From: Nitrospiraceae bacterium
GTDB lineage: Bacteria > Nitrospirota > Thermodesulfovibrionia > Thermodesulfovibrionales > UBA1546
Direction of reading: 5' to 3'
DNA: 5,498 nucleotides
Assembly: GCA_003535475.1 (NCBI GenBank)
Contig: DOHC01000090.1
Location: 389 to 5,886 of the forward strand
Position 1 is the stretch's first letter. Every line of letters starts with the position of its first letter. Below, piece by piece: positions 1 to 5,498 of the stretch. The translations under genes were made by a program, and so were the position numbers. Under the pieces are notes generated by a model, which saw nothing but the letters and a program-made list of their open reading frames with translations, made no database searches and was not told the origin of the DNA.

Positions 1-1462
1 CTTTTATCCTCTTGCTTGCCTTCTCCTTAGTCTTCTGCCACGTCTTTCCACCGAGCCTGTCTATCTTCGGAACAATGCCCTCTTCAGCATGATACTTACT
101 TATCCTCTCTATCCCATAAAGCGGGAGATAAAGCCTGTCGCCTCCTGAATACTCCAGAACCATGAGGTCGCCCTCATAGCCTTCTATTGTCTGCCTTACA
201 AGACCTGTAAACTTCCCGATTCCATGGTCCCTGTGAACAATAAAATCTCCGGGAGACAGGTCATCCAGCGATATAAGAAGCTCTGACACTTTTGATTTTT
301 TTATCGGTCTGAATGCAGGCCTTTCGCCGAAGATTTCTTTTTCGGTAAGGATCAAAAATCCTGAAAGAAAAAAACCTGATGACAGTTCGCCGACAGTTAT
401 TGATATATTCCCCTCATATTCAGCGATGTTTTCTTTCGCAACAAGAGGCGCAATAACATCGTTATTCATAAAAATATCTCTCAGCCTCTCAGCCTGCCCT
501 TTTGATGCCGCAACCATAAACACCCTGTTATCCTTTGTTAATGCTTTAACTGCATCAGGAAGCTCATAAATGGATTTTCTCTCATTGTGCAGTATTCCAT
601 AACCAGCCATCGAGAGAAGTCCGGCATCAACTCCCACGTCACCCTTCAAATCCCCCCTTCCCCCCTTTTCTAAAGGGGGGTGAGGGGGGATTACTAAATG
701 GTTGAGTATAGGGAGATTAAAAGAAAATTTTGAAAGGACAACAGTGCCTTCAGGAAAATCACATGGATGGTGAATGGAATCAGAGTAAAAACAATTCACA
801 TCTTCAAATACCGAAAAGATGTTACCGCCATCTGAAGGTTCCGCTGTCGGCAGGACAGTAAATTCCTCAATTTTTCTTATTGATTTTTGTGTGCTTACAT
901 CAAACATCTTTATTGTCTCAATTACATCTCCGAAAAATTCAACTCTCAATGGATTCTCTCCTGTTGAAGGGAATATGTCAAAAAGCCATCCCCGGCGGCT
1001 GAACTCTCCGTGTTCAACAACTATCGGGACCTGTTTGTATCCAAGATAAACTAACTTCTGCTCCAGCACGTCTCTGCTGATTTCAAAATGCGGCTTCAGT
1101 ATCAGAGTGCTGTTTTTTAACTCACTCACCTGCCATATGCCGGCTTTCGCAGCATCATTTGATGTTACAACCGAATCGCCGTCTCTGAATCTGTAAACCA
1201 CGTCAGCCCTTTTTCCGCATACATCAGGCCCGTCAGGCTCAGGGAGAAAGAAAATGCTGTTAGTCTCATGCAGGTGAAGAACAGACCTGAAAAACAATAT
1301 ATCCCTGTACAAAACCTCCGCTGTTTCTTCTGTTGCTTCAACCATAATAAATGGCCTTTCCTGCATTGCAAGAAAAAGCGCCATGGAAGAACCGCCGAGG
1401 TTATAAATGCGGGAGGAAGATGCAATATTTTTTATTCTATCTAAAAAAGGCGTGGAATCCAT
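1..1462 (-). CDS. mfd: Transcription-repair coupling factor Mfd, N-terminal part (3' end off the left edge)
   Basis: Mfd is a cytoplasmic DNA translocase that removes RNA polymerase stalled at lesions and recruits UvrA. Reading from the ATG at 1462 gives 487 open residues to the window edge. Residues about 120-190 match the UvrB-like module, with HFEISRDVLEQKL, then VEHGEFSRRGWLFDIFP and VEFFGDVIETIKMFD. Residues about 402-475 are the CarD-like RNA polymerase interaction domain (GDFIVHRDHGIGKFTGL, then LEYSGGDRLYLPL). The helicase/translocase motor and C-terminal domain lie beyond the left edge. The ATG at 1462 is chosen because the frame is closed upstream by a stop at 1490-1492 and no other start lies between. 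No strong ribosome binding site is seen. It starts 8 nt after rfaE2, so co-transcription is likely. Oddity: residues about 257-274 are encoded by a C/G-rich palindromic repeat. The RNA polymerase domain begins about 70 residues earlier than I recall for E. coli Mfd. Family assignment is firm. Confidence 0.95.
   Translation of the reverse strand, partial: MDSTPFLDRIKNIASSSRIYNLGGSSMALFLAMQERPFIMVEATEETAEVLYRDILFFRSVLHLHETNSIFFLPEPDGPDVCGKRADVVYRFRDGDSVVTSNDAAKAGIWQVSELKNSTLILKPHFEISRDVLEQKLVYLGYKQVPIVVEHGEFSRRGWLFDIFPSTGENPLRVEFFGDVIETIKMFDVSTQKSIRKIEEFTVLPTAEPSDGGNIFSVFEDVNCFYSDSIHHPCDFPEGTVVLSKFSFNLPILNHLVIPPHPPLEKGGRGDLKGDVGVDAGLLSMAGYGILHNERKSIYELPDAVKALTKDNRVFMVAASKGQAERLRDIFMNNDVIAPLVAKENIAEYEGNISITVGELSSGFFLSGFLILTEKEIFGERPAFRPIKKSKVSELLISLDDLSPGDFIVHRDHGIGKFTGLVRQTIEGYEGDLMVLEYSGGDRLYLPLYGIERISKYHAEEGIVPKIDRLGGKTWQKTKEKASKRIK
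646..693. repeat. C/G-run palindromic element inside mfd
   Basis: An imperfect inverted repeat has arms at 649-668 and 672-692 around a 3-nt loop. Each arm holds two runs of six C (left) or six G (right), bounded by AAT/ATT, and the only difference is TT against TGA between the runs. It is translated in frame in mfd as PPHPPLEKGGRGDLKG. Repeats of this form occur scattered through many bacterial genomes, both between and inside genes. I see only this one copy in the window. Confidence 0.85.
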
Positions 1463-1470
1463 CTCTGAAG

Positions 1471-1926
1471 TTACAGCTTTTTTATTTTCTCAATTAACTT
1501 TGTAGTAGATATGCCCTTGACATAAGGAAGGCTGCGGGTCTCCTTTGCAATATCAGAACCTACAATATCTTCTTTTCTCCAGTCGCCACCCTTGACAATG
1601 ATATCAGGCTTGAGCAGTTTAATCAGCTCATAGGGCGTTTCTTCATCAAACAGGGTTACATAATCCACCATCTCAAGCGAAGACAAAATCTCCGCCCTAT
1701 GGTCCTGAGGATTGACAGGCCTTCCGGGTTTTATCTTAGAAACAGATTTATCCGAGTTCAAACCGATGACAAGCACATCTCCAAGCGCCTTTGCATCCCT
1801 GAGATACCTTATATGCCCTATGTGAAGCATGTCAAAACAGCCGTTGGTAAAGACGACCTTCTTACCGGCAGCCTTTGCCCCAACAACGGCCTTCTTCAGT
1901 TCATTCCAACTTAATATCTTATTCAT
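1471..1926 (-). CDS. rfaE2: D-glycero-beta-D-manno-heptose 1-phosphate adenylyltransferase
   Basis: This cytoplasmic nucleotidyltransferase transfers AMP from ATP to heptose 1-phosphate, giving ADP-heptose for the lipopolysaccharide inner core. The 151-residue protein is a single cytidylyltransferase-like domain. It shows TNGCFDMLHIGH (27-38) with the HIGH nucleotide-binding motif, GLNSDKSV (55-62), GRPVNPQDHRAEIL (68-81), KGGDW (112-116) with EDIVGSD, and ISTTKLI near the C-terminus. The length fits the stand-alone C-terminal half of E. coli HldE (RfaE), so the sugar kinase half should be encoded elsewhere. The ATG at 1926 is preferred. A TTG at 1938 would add four residues, but it lies inside the upstream palindrome. 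No Shine-Dalgarno sequence is visible before either start. It follows ftsW by a repeat-filled gap and sits 8 nt before mfd. Its presence implies an outer membrane with heptose-containing LPS. Confidence 0.95.
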   Translation of the reverse strand: MNKILSWNELKKAVVGAKAAGKKVVFTNGCFDMLHIGHIRYLRDAKALGDVLVIGLNSDKSVSKIKPGRPVNPQDHRAEILSSLEMVDYVTLFDEETPYELIKLLKPDIIVKGGDWRKEDIVGSDIAKETRSLPYVKGISTTKLIEKIKKL

Positions 1927-1930
1927 ACAG

Positions 1931-2001
1931 AAATGCAAAATTCAAAATTAAAAATTAAAAATAAAGGAATCCCATAATTTTTAATTTCGCATTTTGCATT
2001 T
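1931..2001. repeat. AT-rich palindrome filling the ftsW-rfaE2 gap
   Basis: Arms at 1931-1957 and 1975-2001 are each 27 bp and pair at 25 of 27 positions around a 17-nt loop. Each arm is built of 7-bp units (AAATGCA, AAATTCA, AAATTAA, AAATTAA on the left). The element overlaps the first base of the ftsW stop codon and ends 4 nt before the rfaE2 ATG. In RNA it would form a long weak A-U hairpin. It is not followed by a U run, so it does not resemble an intrinsic terminator. Confidence 0.85.
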
Positions 2002-3170
2002 TAAATTTTATTTCCATATACCGCCCTCAGCGCCTTTTTCCTCGTTACCAGTTCTTTTGTCCTGTCAACGACCCTTCTCCCGTCTTCCCCTTTTGAAAGA
2101 TTAAGAAGAATGCCTACTGCCGACATATTCACAAGCAGAGATGAGCCCCCGTAACTTATAAACGGCAAAGGAAGCCCCTTTGTCGGGATCATTCCTGTTA
2201 CAACAGAAAAATTTATCAGCGCCTGAAGCGCAATCATTATTGAAAGGCCAAAGGACAGGTAATATACAAAGCTGTCCTTTGCTTTATTGGTAGCAGCTAT
2301 GCCCCTCACAAACAACATCACGAAAAGGAAGATAATCACCGCTGCGCCTATCAGCCCGAGTTCCTCGCCGACAAGCGAGAAAATAAAATCAGTATGGGTT
2401 TCAGGCAGGAACAGCAGCTTCTGTTTGCTTTCGCCAAGGCCGACCCCTTTAATCCCTCCGCTGCCGAGGGCAATAAACGATTGTATAAGCTGGAAGCCGC
2501 TTCCCTGAGGGTCATCCCACGGATTAAGGAAAGACGTAACACGCTTCCATCTGTACGGCTCTCTTATAAGCTTTACTACTACAGGGAGCGCAAATACTGC
2601 CATGGATAACAGATACCTCAGTTTCATGCCTGAAAAAAACAGCATGGCAAGTGTAATTATGCCGAGGCTTATAGCAGCGCCAAAGTCAGGCTGTTTGAGA
2701 AATATGACCTGGAACACCGCCATAATTGCAATAGGCTTTATAAAAGAGGCAAAGCTGTCTGTCCTGTAATTATACGCTGACATATATTTAGCAAGGAATA
2801 TAACCATTGAAAGCTTGACCAGTTCTGAGGGCTGAAAGGTTGATGGCCAGAGTTTTAACCATCTTTTTGCTCCGCCTGCCGATATCCCCATTCCCGGCAC
2901 AAAGACAAGAACAAGAAGCAGAAAGGAAAATATAAGCAGAGGAAATGCTGTCTTCTTCAGGGTCTCAGGACTCAATTTGTAAGCAGCAAACATTGCCGCA
3001 AATCCGAGAAGCATCGTAAACAAATGCCTCTTAAAATAAAAAAACTGCGTCATATCTTTTTTCGACATGGCCGGGGATACAACTGCCGTTGAACTGTATA
3101 TCATGAGCGCCCCCAGCCCCAACAGGGAAAACGTGATTAACAAAAGCCATCTGTCATACGTTTTATTCAT
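2001..3170 (-). CDS. ftsW: SEDS-family peptidoglycan glycosyltransferase / division protein FtsW
   Basis: This is an integral membrane protein of the divisome. Together with its class B penicillin-binding protein partner it polymerises lipid II into septal glycan strands. At 389 residues it is of normal family length. Hydrophobic segments run throughout, starting near residues 8-30 and 50-64 and ending near 345-358, which fits about ten membrane spans. Family signatures are present: GGAKRWL (99-105), FQPSELVKL (112-120), KQPDFGAA (159-166), the extracellular-loop motif PETHTDFIFSLVGEELG (256-272) with the conserved Asp261, and the C-terminal GMIPTKGLPLPFISYGGSS (326-344). FtsW rather than RodA is favoured because it directly follows murD, as in dcw clusters. 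It starts one base after the murD stop, so translational coupling is likely. A GAGGGG sequence lies 11 nt upstream within murD. The last codons and the stop merge into the AT-rich palindrome. Confidence 0.95.
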   Translation of the reverse strand: MNKTYDRWLLLITFSLLGLGALMIYSSTAVVSPAMSKKDMTQFFYFKRHLFTMLLGFAAMFAAYKLSPETLKKTAFPLLIFSFLLLVLVFVPGMGISAGGAKRWLKLWPSTFQPSELVKLSMVIFLAKYMSAYNYRTDSFASFIKPIAIMAVFQVIFLKQPDFGAAISLGIITLAMLFFSGMKLRYLLSMAVFALPVVVKLIREPYRWKRVTSFLNPWDDPQGSGFQLIQSFIALGSGGIKGVGLGESKQKLLFLPETHTDFIFSLVGEELGLIGAAVIIFLFVMLFVRGIAATNKAKDSFVYYLSFGLSIMIALQALINFSVVTGMIPTKGLPLPFISYGGSSLLVNMSAVGILLNLSKGEDGRRVVDRTKELVTRKKALRAVYGNKI

Positions 3171-3171
3171 T

Positions 3172-4596
3172 TCAGGATAAACCCCTCACAATCTTTTTAA
3201 ACTGCTCTCCCCTGTCTTTGTAATCCCTGAACATATCAAAACTTGCACATGCAGGAGAGAGGAGCACAACATCGCCTTTTGATGCTGATTTTCTGGATAT
3301 CATCACAGCTTCTTCCAGATTATCCGCAAATATGGTCTCGGTCAGTCCGCCGAGAAATTCTTTTATTTTTTCCCTTGCCTCTCCGATGAGAACAAGTTTT
3401 TTTACTCTGCTCTTTACTGGAGAACTCAGAAGAGAAAAATCTCCGTCTTTGTCTCTTCCGCCTGCAATCAGGATTACAGGCATTGAAAAACTCTCAAGCG
3501 ACTTTACCACCGCATCCACATTCGTGCCTTTTGAGTCATTGATGTAATCCACGCCTTCAAATTTCCTGACAAGTTCAAGTCGGTGTTCAAGCCCTTCAAA
3601 ATCTTTCAAGGCGCTTACAACTGCATCTGCCTGGCATCCTGCAAGGAGAGCCATGGCCGAAGCAGCCATGGCATTCTCCAGGTTGTGAACACCTTTAATG
3701 TTTATTTCATCAGCACGCAGAAGTTGAGAGTTAAGAGTTAAGAGTGAAGAGTTGAAGTTAGAATAAATAACTCCATCTTTGAAATAGACCCCTTCTACCG
3801 CTTTTTTGCGGCTGAAATAAAAAATCTTTGGACTCTCACTCTTCACTTTTAATTTTTCACTTTCAACTTTCACTGTTTCAGGATCGTCCGCATTAAGAAC
3901 TAGAAAATCTCCCTCCCCCTGATTTGCGAATATCCGTGCCTTTGCGTCTTTGTATTTCTCCATTGAATGATATCTGTCCATATGGTCAGGCGTAATATTG
4001 AGAACAGCCGCTCCTTTTGGTCTGAACTCATCAATTGCTTCAAGCTGGAAACTCGACACCTCAGCAACAATAAAATCAATAGATGCATGATTTATATTAT
4101 CCTGTATCAGTTTCCCTATCTCCTCTGTCAGGGCATTCCCTATATTCCCTCCCAGAATTGTCCTGAAGCCTCCTTTATTTAACATCTCGTTTAATAGTGT
4201 TGTAGTGGTTGATTTACCGTTTGTTCCTGTTATCGCCAGAAATTTTGGGAACTTTGAATTTTGAATCTTGAATTTTGAATTTATTATCTGATACGCAAGT
4301 TCAAGTTCGCCGATAATCCTTATCCCTATCTCCTTCGCTCTCCTCAACGGAGCGATATTCAACGGCACGCCGGGGCTTATCACTATCATATCCACGCCTT
4401 GCAGTATTCCGTCAGGATGCCCGCCAAGACTGAGCCTTACAGAAGGTAAAAGCCTTTCAACATATTTCATTAACGCTTCCTTTGGCTTGCTGTCAGTAAC
4501 CGTTACCTCTGCTCCAAGACCGGCAAGCAGATTCGAAGCTCCGACACCGCTTTCTGCAAGACCGAAAACAAGTATCTTCTTATCCTTTATGTCCAT
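3172..4596 (-). CDS. murD: UDP-N-acetylmuramoyl-L-alanine--D-glutamate ligase (MurD)
   Basis: MurD is a cytoplasmic ATP-dependent ligase that adds D-glutamate to UDP-MurNAc-L-Ala during peptidoglycan precursor synthesis. The 474 residues show all three Mur ligase domains. The N-terminal UDP-binding Rossmann fold is at about 1-100 (LVFGLAESGVGASNLLA). The central ATPase domain has the P-loop GTNGKSTTT (124-132), NITPDHMDRYHS (200-211) and Lys219 in DAKARIF, the position usually carbamylated. The C-terminal domain has HRLELV, NDSKGTNVDA (353-362), AGGRDKDGDF and LSPACASFDMF. The ATG at 4596 is 12 nt after the carboxypeptidase stop, and AGAG lies 8 nt before it. Oddity: three arrays of 7-bp repeats are translated in frame at residues about 105-116, 242-255 and 281-292. 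They make the protein a little longer than the roughly 440-450 usual for MurD. All catalytic motifs remain intact, so the enzyme is probably functional. Confidence 0.97.
   Translation of the reverse strand: MDIKDKKILVFGLAESGVGASNLLAGLGAEVTVTDSKPKEALMKYVERLLPSVRLSLGGHPDGILQGVDMIVISPGVPLNIAPLRRAKEIGIRIIGELELAYQIINSKFKIQNSKFPKFLAITGTNGKSTTTTLLNEMLNKGGFRTILGGNIGNALTEEIGKLIQDNINHASIDFIVAEVSSFQLEAIDEFRPKGAAVLNITPDHMDRYHSMEKYKDAKARIFANQGEGDFLVLNADDPETVKVESEKLKVKSESPKIFYFSRKKAVEGVYFKDGVIYSNFNSSLLTLNSQLLRADEINIKGVHNLENAMAASAMALLAGCQADAVVSALKDFEGLEHRLELVRKFEGVDYINDSKGTNVDAVVKSLESFSMPVILIAGGRDKDGDFSLLSSPVKSRVKKLVLIGEAREKIKEFLGGLTETIFADNLEEAVMISRKSASKGDVVLLSPACASFDMFRDYKDRGEQFKKIVRGLS
3182..3187 (-). promoter_or_regulatory. 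Possible ftsW ribosome binding site inside murD
   Basis: GAGGGG on the minus strand lies within the last codons of murD, 11 nt before the ftsW ATG. The spacing is slightly long. With the murD stop only one base from the ATG, ribosomes ending murD could also reinitiate directly. Confidence 0.45.
3721..3756. repeat. 7-bp repeat array in murD (array C)
   Basis: Five consecutive degenerate units run from 3722 to 3756: AGTTGAG, AGTTAAG, AGTTAAG, AGTGAAG and AGTTGAA. They encode part of FNSSLLTLNSQLL, residues 281-292, at what would be a beta-hairpin loop of the MurD central domain. The array is an inverted relative of the one at 3836-3870. Confidence 0.85.
3836..3870. repeat. 7-bp repeat array in murD (array B)
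   Basis: Five degenerate units run end to end: TCACTCT, TCACTTT, TAATTTT, TCACTTT and CAACTTT. They encode VKVESEKLKVKSES at about residues 242-255, just after the NADD turn. Positions 3838-3869 pair with 3721-3752 at 27 of 32 positions, so arrays B and C form a long inverted repeat around 85 nt of ordinary murD sequence. Confidence 0.85.
4254..4281. repeat. 7-bp repeat array in murD (array A)
   Basis: Four units of TTGAATT lie end to end, with one base changed in the second (TTGAATC). On the coding strand they read as NSKFKIQNSKF, residues 106-116, in the linker between the UDP-binding domain and the strand leading into the P-loop. The unit resembles the AAATTCA units of the ftsW-rfaE2 palindrome. 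Confidence 0.85.
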
Positions 4597-4608
4597 CTTC
4601 CATTCTCT

Positions 4609-5498
4609 TTACAATTTTTTAATGCCATTTTCATCTTTCCTGTAACCCTTCGGCAAGCTCAGGGTGACACTGTCATGGTGAGCCTGCCGAACCATTGATT
4701 TTTTCTTTATTGATTTTTTCTTTATTGAGACTTTATTTGGTTTTGTTTTACTATTTTTTGAATATATCTTTAACTTTGAACTTTTTTTATAATCCGCTTT
4801 TGTAAAATAAACAACCGGCTGCTCATTGCTTGCAATAACAGCAAAACCTCTTGTTTCGAGCTTCTCTGCCTCATTCCATAAAACCTCTCTGCTCTGCGCT
4901 CCAAGAATAGCAACTATCACCATCTCCCCTTCTTTTTCGCCTGCGTACACAAAACAATGCCTTGCCGCTTTCGTATATCCTGTCTTGCCGCCGACTGCGC
5001 CGTTATCGGACCATAGAAGTTTGTTCGTATTTTCAAGGGCTATTGTCCTGCCCTGTTCCGTAGCTATCTCTGCCTCTTTCTTGCCTATAATCTCTCTTAT
5101 CACAGGATATTTAAGCGCATACCTCATTATCTTTGAGAGGTCATATGCTGTTGTATGCTGACCTTTGCCGGGAAGTCCTGTAGTATTTATAAACTTTGTA
5201 TGGGATGCGCCGATTGCAATGGCTTTTCTGTTCATAAGCTGCACGAATTTCTTCTCCGAGCCGGCAACAAACTCTGCAAGGGCAAATGCAGCGTCATTTG
5301 CTGACCTTATAAGCGCTGCGTAAAGCAGAGTTTCTACAGTCAGAGTCTCTCCTGTCCTCAGTTTAGTTTTCTTAAGCGAGGGGACATTTGCCGCTGCCTC
5401 GCTGATTGTCACTGTATCGCTCATCTTAGCTCTGTCGAGGACAACCATGGCTGTCACAAGTTTAGTTGTACTTGCAGGAGGCAGGTTCAGGTTTGGAT
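4609..5498 (-). CDS. D-alanyl-D-alanine carboxypeptidase, peptidase S11 family (5' end off the right edge)
   Basis: This DacA/DacF-like penicillin-binding protein removes the terminal D-Ala from peptidoglycan peptides, outside the inner membrane. About 296 codons are visible. The active-site tetrad STTK lies at 5461-5472 in PPASTTKLVTAM, followed by SAN (5296-5304, the SxN motif) and KTG (4978-4986) in GAVGGKTGYTKAARHC. Because the catalytic Ser lies only nine codons from the edge, the start and any signal peptide are outside the window. A GTG at 5457 cannot be the start, since it would remove the STTK motif. After the catalytic domain ends near GAQSREVLWNEAEKL there is no recognisable PBP5-type second domain or amphipathic anchor. 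Instead the protein has a Lys/Ser-rich tail and a repeat-derived end (MVRQAHHDSVTLSLPKG). It lies 12 nt before murD. Whether the tail is tolerated or the gene is partly decayed cannot be told; the catalytic part looks intact. Confidence 0.93.
   Translation of the reverse strand, partial: PNLNLPPASTTKLVTAMVVLDRAKMSDTVTISEAAANVPSLKKTKLRTGETLTVETLLYAALIRSANDAAFALAEFVAGSEKKFVQLMNRKAIAIGASHTKFINTTGLPGKGQHTTAYDLSKIMRYALKYPVIREIIGKKEAEIATEQGRTIALENTNKLLWSDNGAVGGKTGYTKAARHCFVYAGEKEGEMVIVAILGAQSREVLWNEAEKLETRGFAVIASNEQPVVYFTKADYKKSSKLKIYSKNSKTKPNKVSIKKKSIKKKSMVRQAHHDSVTLSLPKGYRKDENGIKKL
4649..4691. repeat. REP-like palindrome in the carboxypeptidase tail
   Basis: Arms at 4649-4668 and 4672-4691 pair at 16 of 20 positions around a 3-nt loop. 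The core TTCGGCAAGCTCA is mirrored by TGAGCCTGCCGAA. On the coding strand it is translated as VRQAHHDSVTLSLPKG. The same kind of palindrome and its translated peptide recur in many unrelated bacterial proteins. Only one copy is visible here. Confidence 0.85.
4695..4728. repeat. 15-bp tandem duplication
   Basis: Two exact copies of a 15-bp unit, TTGATTTTTTCTTTA, lie at 4695-4709 and 4710-4724, followed by a partial third copy (TTGA). They encode the repeated SIKKK of the basic carboxypeptidase tail. The unit length is a multiple of three, so changes in copy number would keep the frame. Confidence 0.85.

Noticed and set aside
1..1462. A frameshift or decay of mfd at the palindrome
   Set aside because: Translation from 1462 is open through all 487 codons, with family motifs on both sides of the repeat.
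1936..1938. TTG as the start of rfaE2
   Set aside because: It lies inside the palindrome arm and adds only MHFC before an ATG that gives the usual family N-terminus.
1931..2001. Intrinsic terminator after ftsW
   Set aside because: The hairpin is almost wholly A-T and is not followed by a U run in the direction of transcription.
3722..3870. CRISPR array
   Set aside because: The units are 7 bp, directly adjacent and translated within murD; there are no spacers or cas genes.
4826..5161. A 111-codon open frame on the plus strand
   Set aside because: It is antisense to the well-supported carboxypeptidase, has no recognisable motif, and overlaps conserved KTG-region codons. The other plus-strand open frames are rejected for the same reason.
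5455..5457. GTG as the start of the carboxypeptidase
   Set aside because: The frame is open to the window edge, and the catalytic STTK motif lies upstream of this codon.

Overview
The window is a compact block of five genes, all read from the minus strand (right to left). The right-most and left-most genes run off the window. In transcription order they are: a D-alanyl-D-alanine carboxypeptidase (5' end missing), murD, ftsW, rfaE2 and mfd (3' end missing). Gaps between genes are 12, 1, 62 and 8 nt. No promoter or classical terminator is visible, so the block looks like part of one operon. No stretch longer than about 62 nt lacks a gene.

Three genes serve the cell wall. MurD adds D-glutamate to the peptidoglycan precursor, FtsW is the SEDS glycan polymerase/divisome protein, and the carboxypeptidase trims D-Ala from finished peptides. 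RfaE2 makes ADP-heptose for the lipopolysaccharide core, which points to a Gram-negative cell. Mfd couples transcription to repair. The murD-ftsW pair is a piece of the usual dcw cluster, but the usual neighbours mraY (upstream) and murG/murC (downstream) are not there.

The most unusual feature is the load of short repeats, most of them inside essential reading frames that stay open. murD carries three separate degenerate arrays of 7-bp units, all at predicted loops. Two of these arrays are inverted copies of each other. The 62-nt ftsW-rfaE2 gap is almost entirely a 27-bp-arm palindrome that is also built of 7-bp units. mfd contains a C/G-run palindrome translated in frame, and the carboxypeptidase ends in a REP-like palindrome preceded by a 15-bp tandem duplication.

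Repeats of these kinds, especially the tail reading VRQAHHD...TLSLPKG and the PPHPPLEKGGRGD peptide, are in my recollection common in uncultured Nitrospirota and deltaproteobacterial-type genomes. The organism is therefore tentatively a Gram-negative bacterium of that kind with moderate GC. This placement is an inference, not something the sequence proves.
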